Shown here piece after piece: positions 13,201-26,000 of a stretch of DNA of 64,000 bases. The notes under the pieces are model-generated. The model was given only the letters and a program-made list of their open reading frames with translations, had not been told where the DNA came from and did not search any database. Each line of letters opens with the position of its first letter. Position 1 is the stretch's first letter. The DNA lies in contig VYZI01000012.1 of NCBI GenBank assembly GCA_013397695.1, positions 6,150,372 to 6,214,371 on the forward strand, in the 5' to 3' direction. The DNA is from Centropus unirufus. Taxonomy: Eukaryota; Chordata; Aves; Cuculiformes; Centropidae. The position numbers and the translations under genes were made by a program.

Positions 13201-16200
13201 TTTCTGGTAACACCCCTGGAGTCTGCCAGCACACCTACCCTTGTGGACGCTCCTAGATCTACTCCGGGTTGCTAAGGGAGAATTTTCTTAATGTTTTTGA
13301 CAGAGGTGAAACAACACAGATTTTTATGCCAGAAATTCGGCATTGGGGTGAAGGGAAAGGAGAAAAAAATAAGAAAGAGCATCTAGACACATTACCCTCA
13401 ACTCAGCATGTCTGACCACCGACCTCTACCTCTTTCTAGCAACCAAACTCCATATAAGCACTGTACTCCTTCAGCTCACATGGGAGACATTGAGGTTTTT
13501 TGTACAAAAGGCCCCAGATACAGTGCTATTACTTCAATATTGGTGTTAGGGCAGAGGCAGGTGATGACAAGTACCAGGTGATAGTGTCTGACTTGTGGAA
13601 AGCCACACGAATTCAAAGCTGTCTGACCCAGAGGAGAGAGCCATTGCTAATGGCAAACCCACCCTGGTGCAACGGTCTTACTTTGTTGGGTTAAATCCTT
13701 AACGAAATCAGTCTTCAGAAGCTATTTTAATCAATTAAGAATAGCTGGACCCTTTAGCACGTGGTTACCATTGTCTACTTGTTATGTATTTAAAATGCAA
13801 TTATGGACAAGAAAATAACATTCATTTCTTATTGGCCTCTTTTTACTCAAGCAAACTAAGTCTACTTCTCATCTGCATTCAAAGTCCCAGCTGCTTCCTG
13901 ACTGAAACAGATTCTGTAGGCTTTTTATATCCAGTAGCAATGCCATATGTAAGGCCAGGGTGTGTGGGGGAGCTGGAATGTCTCCTGGCTCCTGAATTAC
14001 CAGGCTGTTCCAAGTTCCAGTGCAAAATCATTCCCGAGATGGTGATTCACGAGATAGGAAAGAACCTAGATCCAGTTCCCAGGCTAAGATTTGGGGTTGG
14101 AAAAGCAATCTTACTTCTTAAGCTTAAAAGAAAGAAGAAGGAATATGGTTTCTAGAGTCACTTTCTATAACAGAACAGATCTGCGAGTCTATTAGTTGTC
14201 CAACAGATTAAGGGTAGAGTAAAATGTTTGAATGCTGAGTGAAAGAATTTTCCTAAACACATACAAATAGCAAACCATCACACTTTCAACTGGAAGAAGC
14301 AAAATTTGCAGGAGGAAAAAGTGACTATGCTTTGAAATTCATCTGCCTCCAGTGACTGAAATGTCTTTGTGCATCATTTCAACAACTGACAAAACATATC
14401 TGGAATTTAGGGCAATGCATGAGAAATCCCAGAAAATAGAAGGGAATGGCGGGAAGTCCCTGCAGCATAAACAAGCTGATACACATACCAGAGTGGGGTA
14501 CAGTAAGGATGTCTTAAATATCTTAAAAATGAATCTGCATTCATTCCTAACCACTGCACTTCCATTGTCATTTGACGGACAGATACGCACAGGCTAGCTA
14601 CATTTCACTGTTAGATTGCTAATACAGGTTCAAGGTTATATTTATTAGAAACTTGGCAAATGCTTTAATTGGTATCCACTGCAATAGGTCAGCAAGGGGG
14701 AAAAAAACAACCAACCCAACAGTATAGCATTCAGGAAACTACTTCATAAGCTTAGAAAAGTTTTAAGCTGGGAATAAAAAGAGCCTACCTGGACCAAAGA
14801 CTTCCATGAAAACTTCTTACTTTGAACTGTGCCTTCAGTAGACGCCAAAGGAAAAATATGGACACCATTTTTTGTAGTCAAGCTTAGGTTTTCACACTGC
14901 TAGTACAATATGCAAATACTTTCCACTAAAAATTGCATATGAATAGAACTGGCCATGTTAAATAGCATATAATTGCTGGCACTCCTTTCTCAAAGTCAAA
15001 ATTCTGCTTGGACTCCCCTTTGAGTAAATAAGGGTTTTATTAGTTGGCAGAGAAGGGGAGGTGACACCAAGGGGAATTTGTCTTGGGAATGCAGTGTTTC
15101 AGTTAGAGCATCCTTTCTGCCATGAAGGCTTTTCTCAGAGAGAAAGTTCAGCAGGGTTTTCTGAGACTGCTCAGCCCTCACACCTGGTCTTATGGATGCC
15201 TTGGAAGATGCCACCTTGGTGTCATTCAGACAGATGGACCCACTCAGCGATGCACAAAACCCGCTATCTTGCTCACTGCATAGTCAGTATTGAGTTAGTG
15301 TGTGGCACTTGCAAAGAAAAAAAAAAAACATTTGAGGGGGAGGAGGGCTCAAGTTTGTGCTCATCATGTCACTCTATAGAATGGAAAATGCCAGGTGTAG
15401 GTAGTCAGCCTATAAAGGCCACTGGTTTCATATAGGTGTCTTGGAAGCACAAACTTTACTCACTCCGAATATTGCATTGAGTATCCCTCCCCTCCACCCT
15501 GACCCACGAGATGTCCATGTTAATAATGCTGCCCTTTATTTTCCTGCTTTTGGGCAACAATTTCCATAAAGATGATGTGGGTTGTCAGGCATTTGTATTT
15601 TGGTTAGCCAAAAAATTCTGGATTAAAGTGAAGCAATCAGAAGTTTCTAGCCTCCCACAGTTTGCCTGGTTGAAGTCGATGCAGTTTTTATGAGGCATTT
15701 TATTATTGAAAGAATTTCTCTGGAAATCAACCTGCCCACTGCCGGTCTAATGTTTACAAAACTAATTTAGTTTAAGGGTGCCTGCATTCAAGTAAATGTG
15801 AGCCAAACATTATTCTCTGTTAGAAAAAAAAGTCATTCAAAGAAAGGTACTGTGCAGATCATATTTTAACATGCCCTTAGAGTGCTATTTTCTAGCCTAG
15901 TGCTATATATCTCTCTGCTTTTGAATGGCTAGCAGCTCAATATTCATTCAACCCAGGAAAGATGCCTTAGGCAACTCTACCATATGAGCCCCATTATTTA
16001 CCCAGGATATCACTACAGGGTTGCTGACCTCGGTAACATTACATGCATCAGGATATTTGTGAGCAGCCTCTCTAACCTCCTTTCCACACTCTGCCTTCTT
16101 TAGCAACCGGCTAATACGTGTCTCTCCCACTTTAAGACTTGGTGTACTTATAAGTAAGTATAACTTTTACAGGAGTCATGGGCTACTTTTCATTGCTGTC

Positions 16201-16400
16201 CCCTCCTCTCCAAAGCTGCGAGCGCAGTTTGGGGTGTCATGGAAATTAATAGAGTTGCTTGAGTAAAACTCAATTTGCAAACTTCAATTTGCAGAGCAGG
16301 CTTAAATTGAAAGCAAGGCCTTGTCAGGCACTAATCTGCCTTACTATGGGGCAGTTTTTGAGGGTTCTGTTACCAAGGAAGCTGAAGCTTCCCTGTAACT
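10253..16400. other. Gene-free unique sequence
   Basis: No gene is supported in this stretch. Open frames are scattered, overlapping and without homology that I recognise. A stretch around 11,640-12,070 is rich in TAAT-type homeodomain core sites and is listed as an enhancer candidate among the findings. The frame-rich parts near 13,000-13,300 and 13,784-14,155 are pyrimidine-rich or simply poor in stop codons, and show no splice-framed exon structure. Confidence 0.55.
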
Positions 16401-16619
16401 TTGCTTAATATATTACTCTTTGAGTTAACAATAATTTTCCGGAAAAATAGAAAAGACTGTAAAATTTTATTTGCCTTCCTTTAGAACTATTAAACTCTGC
16501 TAGAATCTTTTTGCTTAATATATTACTCTTTGAGTTAACAATAATTTTCCAGAAAAATAGAAAAAAAGATTGTAAAATTTTATTTGCCTTCCTTTAGAAC
16601 TATTAAACTCTGCTAGAAT
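16401..16619. repeat. Tandem direct duplication, about 110 bp x 2
   Basis: Two adjacent copies of the same unit are visible: 16,401-16,510 and 16,511-16,619. Each begins ttgcttaatatattactctt and ends in ctgctagaat. By eye they differ at two transitions (one destroys the CpG of ccgg, giving ccag; the other is c to t in gactgt/gattgt) and by three extra A in an A-run of the second copy. The near identity indicates a recent local duplication rather than an old repeat family. The unit is noncoding, AT-rich and not one I recognise. Confidence 0.95.
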
Positions 16620-18079
16620 TCAGATCTGTGCATCCCCATTTCAGGTAACTTGAACAATCCTGTTCCAAATAATCTTGAAGCAAATCAAAGTTCCTTGTCT
16701 TGTCCTGCCACAGAAAATCTCTGTGGCCTGCATTAGCTAAACCTGAACATCTCACACACCTTTACCATCCAGGCCGTACACATGCAGAAGTCTCATTTTG
16801 TCAATGCAGATCCAAAAATCCTAAAGGAAAATGGCCAAGTTTTGTAGTAAAGAGGAAACCATTTTCTCTGTCACAGCAACCAGATAATTCCTTGTGTTAA
16901 TCTGCAGTGACAGGGGAAATCACAGGCTTTGTTATTTCTGTGAATCAGGTAATGTTAGAAACACTGTAAAACTGGTGAAAAAATAGTTGCTCTTGTTCAC
17001 CTTCCAAGAGAAGATCCATGCTAATGATGGAGTTAAAGGCTCTTTCTGTCCCTTTTCTCTCTGTTTCCTCCTTCAAAACCCTTTTTTTAAGAAATCAGAC
17101 CATTGCTGGCACAAGAGCAGGAGGAGCTCCTGAACCCATCACTGATGGAATAACACCAGGCAGGCTGCAGCTGAGCAACAGAAAAGCAAGCGCTGCTTCG
17201 GAGCTGAATGTTCTGTCCTTCCAGATGCTCCTGGGTGCAGCTGTGGCATATTGAACCTGTGGGAGATCTGGAGTCATTCCTTAGCATAACGCACAGCATG
17301 AGGACCATCTAGAAGTCCTTGCAGGGAAACAATCCAAGGGGAAAGAAGGAACACTTTAGTCCAAAAAGCAATTTCGGATCTACATTTGCACATATATAAA
17401 AATTCACCTTAGAACAAGGCTAGTTCTGTAAGATATGACTGCAGTCCTCTTGGGTCCTATCCTAGCACAAATCTTAACAATCAAGGTAAGAAGATTTAGT
17501 TAATCCTAATGCCATCACCATATCTTGCTCCCTGCATAGTTTTAAAGATCATTGGCTGGATGCTCTGTACTGATTTATGTGTCTAGAGAGGTGGTGTTCA
17601 AAGGTAATTCTGCCTTTCAGGACACCAACCCGGGAATGTAGTTTCTATCTGCTAGATGTGTACTTGTTTCTGGCCCAAAGTCAAGTCCTCTGCAAGGCAA
17701 CCAGTCCCCATTGCCTGCATTTGCAATTAATGAAACCTCTAAGAGCCCAGACATCAAATGAACCTGTGACAAATAAAAAAATACCAGTCAGGGGGCAGGC
17801 AGAAACCCACTGGGACAGATCTCACCTTATTATTCATAGGACTGAGCTGTTTGAGTTTACTTTCCTTTCATGCATGAAAAGCTTTTGAGGAATCTCATTA
17901 TTGCACTGAATATGTAAATATAAAGAGATGGAGTTAAGCTAGAAGCAAAGATACTTTTTAAAGTATTAGAGCTATATTAAAGATACAAATAGAGATTGAA
18001 GCTGAAATTAGATCAGACCTTTAATATTGCCTCTTTTTTAATGGGGAGTTTCCAGGAGTCAGCCTGAAAGAATCAGCGA
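16620..18079. other. Gene-free unique sequence
   Basis: No exon or repeat can be supported here. Overlapping frames on both strands around 17,018-17,308 are mutual antisense shadows without recognisable protein similarity. Confidence 0.5.
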
Positions 18080-18585
18080 AATAAGAACGTAGGGTCAGAT
18101 CAGGGGTCCATCTAGCCCAGTCCTGTCTCCAGCAGTAGCAAGAGGAGATGCTTATTAGGGATATCATGTAAGCCTGGCCACATCTGGCAGTTCTTTCTCT
18201 GATAACATTCATAACTGTGGTATTGGGGGAGTTACAGGGAAGACCTCTGCTTAGTGCTTAGAGTTTCTATTTATAGTTCTATTGTCCACAACTCATCCAA
18301 CCCCTTTTGAGCCTGCTGGTACCATCTCCAACCTCCTATAGTAGCAAGTTTCCAAAAGTCACTGCCTGCTGAATAAAGAATTACTTCTATCTCTTTCAAG
18401 CTGATTTCTCACTAATTTCACTGAATACCCCCAAGTTTCCCTGGTTTGAAAACTGGGGATTTTTTTTATAGCTCAAACCGATTTTTTTCCTCAGCCACCT
18501 TTTTTCCAAACTGAAGAGTCCCATCTTCTTCAGGCACTTCTAAAAGAACTAATCATCCCTTTGACCATTTCAGTTGTTCTAAAGA
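18080..18585 (-). mobile_element. Ancient CR1-type LINE 3' end (degraded)
   Basis: Read on the - strand this has the layout of an old amniote CR1 3' terminus. From its 5' side at about 18,585 comes a line resembling 'gactcttcagtttggaaaaaagg' of turtle and crocodile CR1 copies. This is followed by a segment with phrases like 'ttctttattcagcaggcagtgac' and 'ggttggatgagttgtgg'. It ends near 18,081 with the family's characteristic 'gggctagatggacccctgatctgacc' closing phrase. Many substitutions and indels have accumulated and no open frame survives. The family call is by memory of related copies, and the exact subfamily is not determined. Confidence 0.75.
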
Positions 18586-19880
18586 GAACGCCCTAATAGA
18601 AGGCATTTTCTCCTCAGGACACTGATCCGCTTTCAAACTACAGTGATTCTAGCCCACCAGAAACCAAAATAATGAAGGTAGCTAGAAAGGGAAAACTAGC
18701 ATTTAGGCTTGGCACATTTGAGCACATTCAGAAGTTAGCATGATCCCTGCAAGGGAGAAAAGAATTTCCAAACTGCTGAGTCAGTTCAGGCAAGCCCTCA
18801 TTGCTCCCTGTACATTAGGTTCACTTAAAAATGTTCCCTGCAGCTAATGGCGCATTAATAAGGCTTTGGCTGTATAGGATTGTCGGGTGCTGTGCCAGAA
18901 ACACAGGCTTTTATAAATTGAACATGCACAAAGGTTCTGGCAGTCTGATTCCCAATGACCCACTGACAAGCTACTGATGTAGCTGAAGATGTGGAGATGG
19001 AATGTAATTGCACACAATCTTTTTAATCAAGGACTACACTTCCAATAATCTGCTACAGTGACAAAGAAAACAACATCAGGCTGAAATTCATGGCTGGAAT
19101 ACATGGCTCCTTTCAATAAAGTCTTAATTAAAAGAGTGGTTCTGACTACAAGTGTTATAGGATAGTCAATGAGCTTCCAGCTGAGGAAAAGACCCTTCTT
19201 GATGTGATGAAATGGCTGCACGTGTACTTAGAGCATGATCAGAAGAAAACCCATGTAGAAACGGGCAAAACTCAGGCTTTGGGCTGTACTCGGTAATACC
19301 ATCAATATAGATTGGGATGAGAGGGAAGGAGGGAATGAAAAGGCATTAATCACCCCCAAAACACAAACAGAGCTATGGGCAAAGCACATCACCCGCACAG
19401 ATCGAGGCTGCTTTAGGGATGCTGTATTGCAGCCTAAGTTGCAGTACCCCAGGGCTTGGGTCCCTGGGGACTGGAGATTTGAGTTGGTCCAAGGAACACA
19501 CCCCATAAAAGGGACCAGGGTAAGAGCCACTGGGTGACTTTTCACCATGTGGGCAGCCTTCAATTCCAGACTGTGCTGGTGGTCATTAAATCAGTATTCT
19601 AAAGCCCATTCAGGAAGTAGCAAATTACTTTAACATTCTCAGGGATTGTTTTTGACTGTTCTCTTTCTTTAATGAAAAACAAACTGTATTTTGCACCCAA
19701 CTCTGACACTTGTAAATATATTCTGCAACTAAAAGGTACTCGAAGATTTCAAGTTTATTTTGTCATCCCCCTATGTAACCACATTAACATGTAATAATCT
19801 GTCATGAGAGTCATGAGAGTTTAATGGTATTTGTATGGGCTGCTCCTTGCCAGCCAAAAGTCAACCTTGGACACACTTGA
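18586..19880. other. Gene-free unique sequence
   Basis: No gene or repeat is recognised. The part around 18,640-19,030 is low in CpG, lacks a frame and contains an isolated 'ctaatggcgcattaataag' motif. It is listed as a possible conserved regulatory element in the findings. Confidence 0.45.
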
Positions 19881-20062
19881 TTTACTATAGCCTGGATTTT
19901 ACTAAATATTACTATTTAATAGTAATATTATAATATATTATATATAATGTAATGATATATGATATATAATATTACAATGTTATATATAATAATATATAAT
20001 ATAATTATATAATATCATATATAATATTAAAAAAATTAATGGTACATATATTTACTATAGCC
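19881..20062. repeat. AT-rich foldback tract with flanking direct repeats
   Basis: A tract of about 157 bp (19,893-20,049), nearly all A and T, is built of interleaved 'atataatat' palindromes. It starts with a hairpin at 19,905-19,929 (11-bp arms aatattactat / atagtaatatt around tta). The sequence tttactatagcc occurs directly on the left flank (19,881-19,892) and again on the right flank (20,051-20,062). That is what a target-site duplication, or a slippage or duplication event, would leave. The tract encodes nothing and would extrude cruciforms readily. Confidence 0.85.
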
Positions 20063-23000
20063 CACATGTCCTGTGAAGGAAAAGAGACAGAGACCATGAA
20101 CTTCTGGGTCATACAGTCAGGATCTTGACTGATCCTTGCTCTTCTGAGTAATGGGCCATTTATCCTTTCACCCAGCCTCACTCAGTGACACGCAGAATTT
20201 GGAGTCTGCTCTATTTGTTTTCTACCTGCAGAGCTGGAGACTGGAGTTCAATTACCCTTAAATTTCTTATCAGGATCCTTCACTCCTGCCAGTGCTGTCA
20301 TGGAAATGTAATGCATGTCCTGCCTCAAGGTTTTGGTTCATTTGTAATAAAAATCATCTGGCCTCTCTCTGAAGGAAAATGCAATCCATCCCCACTGGGA
20401 GACAGCTGAAAATAGAGTTTATCTGGACGCCAACTGGATCCACATCAGAAAGAAGCTTTTGTGCAATATTCACGTGCAGAATTGTACAGAAAGGGGGGGT
20501 GAGGGTGGTGTCTGAAAATGGGAAGATTCTGTGATGTTGAATTGTTTGATTGGCTGCATTGATTCCAGATGGTGCTTCAGGCTCTCAGCATATTTGAAAA
20601 CTGGCCAATTTTCACTCTCCAGTTCTTATAGCAGTAAGAAAACACTTTGTTCTCTAGAGAAAAGAAAACAGGGGGAAAACTAGTAATGATATTTCTACTT
20701 TTCCTGTTGGCAAATTATAACCAAAATGAGCTAACATGCTGCAAAAAAGCTGTTTTTTTCCAGGGAGGGTGAGGAGCAGTAAGCTTCTCTGGATATCTGA
20801 CATGGCACAAAGCACTGCTCCCTGAAACAATCCTAACCCAAACTCATTTCAGATCACTTGGGGCCCCCCAAGTTTTCATTTCAGATCTTTATTATTTTTT
20901 TCTCCAGTTCCTCATACCAGTGGCAAGAGATAAATCTTTATAGAAGGGCTGGTTTTACCAATGTTTTCTAAGGGCTTTTCATCTTTACCCAACAACATTT
21001 CTAGGTTTTGGGACTATTCCTTCTGTAGGCCCATTTTTGCTGAATGACCTGGAAACAGATGCTGAGCAGTATATAACATGAAATCCTGCTTTGCAAATCC
21101 ATAGTCCTATACAGGACTACGTAGAAGAAGAAGGGTCCTAACCCTTCTACATCCCATGGCTTAGTCAATCTTTAAGACTCCTTTGCAAAATTTTTGCAAA
21201 GTTTAAGATACTATGTAGTTCAGCTGGCATCACACCTCTGATTAGATCACCCTGAAGAAGGAGATATCACACTAGAGTGCATGCATGAGCACAAGCTACT
21301 GACTTCCATCGTTACTGTCCCCCACAGAAAAAAAAACCAAACAAAACAACAAAAAAACAGCTCTGAAAAGGAAACAAAGTGAGCAGCATATTTTATGGGA
21401 CCCTAAATTAAAACTTGTATTGCTCTGTTTTGAACCAATCTACACTCTGGACTTTGACCTGTATTTTTGCTTTTGATCACATTTCTCTCCCCTCAAATTT
21501 CTGAAGTATCTGTGAAAAGTGTGTAATAAAAAAATCTTATGAATTATTTATCAGTATGGATTGATGAGAACTTGATACGCAATATCTGCATCTTTGACTA
21601 TAGCAAAGCTACCCGTGGTTGTTTTGTTCTTTTTCTGTTTTGCCTCTGACTTATTAAATTCATACCCCTTTGATAAGGTTTTTCATCCACTGGTAAGAAT
21701 TTAATGTCTCCTAAACAAGCAGTTCAGAAATGAAGCAGGTCTATCTGCTTTCTTCCTGTAGAAGTTTGTGGCAGTTCTACAGGTGTCACCCAGATATTTT
21801 GATAAGTATTTATCCCAAAGACTTTTCCTTAATTCCTAAATGTTAATACAGTCTCAATCTTATCCAGGCATAGCAGTTTTTCAGCATGAAAAGGCAGGAG
21901 ATGTGTCTCTGAGATGTATCCTACAAGGTAGAGAATACTGGACATCCCTACCACAAAGCAGATCCTCATGTAAAAAGGAGTGCAGAGTGCATCATTTGCT
22001 TTAGAAAAAATAAAAAAGAATTCAGAGAAAGAGTGGAAAAAAATATGGTTTTTGTTTTTCCTCCCTGTCAGCTGTGCTGCAATGAAAAATTTCCACAGAG
22101 CCTTGCTTATAGTTCTCCTGGCTAACAGCCACAGTGTAATTTATATAATAACTGACAGGACCAACAGGCATGTTTGTCTCTTCCATAGGATTTAAACAGC
22201 AGAGAGTTTAAACAGCAGATACTCAATTAAAATGAGTCCATATCATATCTATTCAGAACTTACGAGTCTTGGCTTAGAAGCCAAATCTGTTTGTTTCTCT
22301 AAGACTTCTTTATGTTTGCCACTTACCACAATGAAAGGGGACGCACACACTGCGTGTGCATCATAGAACTGAGTGATAAGAAAAACAGCTTCAGCCTTTT
22401 TATAGAAATTGGTATTGAATGAAGAATAGTTCTGCAGCAGGCAGATGTTCCTTTGAACGCCCATCTAAACATTGCACATCATCGGTATGGTTTTGCATTT
22501 TCCTGGTGTCCTCTATCAAAGGATTTCAGGACCTAGTGAATCCATGTTCCCAACAGCCCCCCATGTGGAAATAAGTACCACAAGAACCATGTCATAAAAA
22601 TCACTGCAGCTCACACCCAGCCCAGAGCTGAAACACAAACAGGGAAGCAAAGAAGTGCCCATGCAGCCTGCAGAGGGACGCAGATCTCCTTTTCCCAAGG
22701 CTCAGCTAGACTATTGGCTTAGACATGGCTCAGAGCCTGGCCAGCCGAGGACAGTACTGGGAATACGTAGCAAAAAACCCTGCAGCTGCATCTGGGGGAG
22801 TACTGAATGTCCTATCTTCTCTTGCTTCCCTATGAGTTGTAAAGCAAATACAAAGCCAATATTACAACCTCAGTCCAGGCTTACCTCCTCTTGTTTAGCT
22901 GGTTGATGTTGCTCAAGCCCTAGCACTTCCCAACACTGTGCCCAGTAGCCAACAATTCATAAGGTCGTCACTGATTCTTCCTCACCCTCACTATGGGTTG

Positions 23001-26000
23001 TTACCATTTCCAGTTTTTCTCTGAAAAAGGTTTCTACATGTTCTCAGGTTCTCCCTTTAGCCTGAGATCCCTTAGTTTAATCAAGGATTATCCTCACATG
23101 CTGAACTCTGGGAGACTGGTGGTGTTTTTCTCTCCAGCACCCAGCTGCCTATCAATTGGCTGAATAGCTCTAACAGCAATTTGCTCTGAAACACAACTCC
23201 TTTTTTTTTTCTCTTTAGTTAACAAGTAATACCATATGCTACTCATGTGAGTGAGAAATTATTGATTTAGGATGCTCTCAAATTATAAGCAGCCCACAGT
23301 TATTTTAAGTGTATGTTGCATCTTTTTCTCAATGAAGATTAATGTTGTTCTTGCCATGGGGTCATGTAAGAAGGAAACTTTTGTGCAACAGCAATTTTTA
23401 ACTCTTCCTCTCAATTGATTTATGTGTTTATTTGTTTTCAGCTTTTTGAGAACCTATAAATGATGTCTTAGGTCTTCAGAAGGAATACCGACTAGAAATT
23501 TATGACTGGCTAAAAGCAAGAGTGTTATGGAAGATTATTTGTCTCTTGACCATAACTGAGTGGCTAGACTGAGAAAATGAGTTTGCATAAACTATGCTGA
23601 ACACAAAGATTTAAAGTCAATATGTAAAGCAAGAAAAAAAAAAAAAGCTGAGTGGAGGGTTAAAAACAAAGATTAAACCTGCCTTTGTCTGACAGGGACT
23701 CAGGAGAAATCATGCTCAAAGGAAGCCAGAGTTATTGAAATAAAGGATTGATTTTTCTGCTGAAAGAACTGTAAGTATAAAAGGACTATTAATTTTTAAA
23801 TGAAGGTAGTGGTCATATTATTACTCGCTCAATATAGTAAGAAGCTCATCAGTCTGTAACCATCTACAACATTTGACTCTGCTCAGAGGCAGTGAGTTTT
23901 TAATCGAAACTAGATTGTTAAGAATATTAGAGTATGATTAAGTGTCCAGGACTCCTCTTTTATAGATTTGAACTTTGGATTGAAGGTGAGCTCATTTGAC
24001 ACACACAAAATACATTCCTGAAGCAGCACTTCACCTTCTTTCCTGGCCATTCACCTCCACTCCCTCTCCTGAGTAAAACCCTGTCCTGCTTATTTGCCGC
24101 ACCTGAGATGTAAAGGCATCTTTGGCTTCTTCTCTCCAGCCTTCACATCCTGCACCTTAAAATTCCTTTCCATATCAATATCTCAGAGTAGCCATTCCCA
24201 CAAGTGTCCTGAAAATAATCAGGCAGGCTCTTACCACCTCACAGCTTTCCTTAGCACAACCTTCTCTCCTCCAGATTTGACGAATGCCTCCTCCTACCAC
24301 TGCTCCAAATAGTTCTGCAGACATCAGCTCCTGCTCCTTCCTTCAGAGGTTCCCACAGACATATATAGGCCACCTTCTCTTTCGAGGGCCACAACAGCCT
24401 CTCCATATCTCTTCCTACTATCTATCTCCATTACTAAAAGACCATCCCATGCTTCCCTTTGGCCCTTGTTCTAACATCTGTCAGTTGATCCAAATCACCT
24501 TCAGAGATAGAGATGAACCCTGAAGTGGCTGCCTACAAAGCAAAGCTCACTGTCCGGCTGGTACTCAGGCTGCTGGGCCCTCAGCCGTTACCTGTCTCAC
24601 CACACACTCGCCAAGCCAAATATTGTCTTTTCTTCACAGACCAAGTTCAATGGAACAGTCGCTTTTCTTTTGGTCCATGCTCACAAAGACCTTAGCGTGG
24701 TGTTATGGCTGTGGTCCATGGCAAAGTCCTGATGCCCGTGTAGCAATGAACAAAAGTAACGTCTCAATTGGTCTTTCTATGAGCTGGTGAGTGGTGGTGC
24801 TGAGCAGGAGTCACTGTGGTTACTGGCATCACATGTATTTGAAATGCCAGGTTTCCCCTCATTCTCTGGACTAATTAGTGCTATAAGCATGGGAATTCAT
24901 CAGACATTAAGTTTCCCAAGAAGAGAAACAAGTTTTTTACCTTTTGTCTGACTGTGGTGGTAGAAGAGCTCTGCATAAATGTAATCTGGGCTCTGGGCCA
25001 TAAGAAAATTCAGAGAGTTAACAAAATTGAGTGAGGAAATGGATTTGTCACCTAGTAAGTATTAAGACTTCGTCTGGTTGAAATTATTTTGTGTGCATGC
25101 AAGAGAGACTAACATCCCAAATCAGATTGAAAGAAATCCAAATAATTAATAGTTGTTTAGTCCGTTCAGCTCAAATAGTTTTGTTAAAGCAACTGAAATG
25201 TTTCATTTCAATTCTGGCAGTTTTTGAAAAAATAATAATAAAAAAAGGATAAAATGTGACTAAAGATGCGGACTTGTGAGCAGTATCAATTCAGGCTTGA
25301 TTGATGGTTCACTGTGGATTAAAAACAGGGGTTTCACTTGTTTAAGAAGAAACAAAGATATGATGGCTTTGGGCTCAAATATTGCTCTTTTTATCACAAA
25401 TGTTTTTCTAGAGATTGTCTGATAAATAAATCCATCTTGCATATGGCTGTATGCGATTGCCTCAGGCTGTCACTGAAGTGATTCCCAACCGCTTAATGAA
25501 TCTGTAACGCCCACATCCTGTGTGATGAGCAATTGTGAATTATTTTTTCCAGAACACACCGGTGAGGAGAACTGCTTCCAGGTCTGGGTGGACGTGAACT
25601 TGAGTGGAGCCTGAACGCCATTAAAGCCACACTGACTAACAAAACTTTTGAAATATGACTACAGTCAGGATTTTAACTCCACAATGCTGCTATGCCAGGA
25701 GGTGACAGGCTTCCTACCCAGGTCTGGAAGGTAGGGATCTGTTTGCATGTATAAAAATCACAGTTTCCCATCCCTCCCCTCCCTGCACATCTATTATTTG
25801 GGGAAAGGAGTACAGAAGGAAAAAATATTTTTAAATATGTTCTACAGGCTGAGATGAGTGCAAACATGATTATCCATCATAGGAGCTGGTATGGTTTAGA
25901 CCAGCTCTCTGTAATATATGGGGTACATTATTGCCTTATATTTAAAGTGACAGTGCTGTTGTCATGTTTGCGGAAAAAAAACAAACCATGTATTTTGAAG

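Noticed and set aside
21325..21360. A-rich run as a processed pseudogene or retroposon tail
   Set aside because: No gene-derived sequence or repeat body is recognisable upstream, and no flanking target-site duplication is visible.
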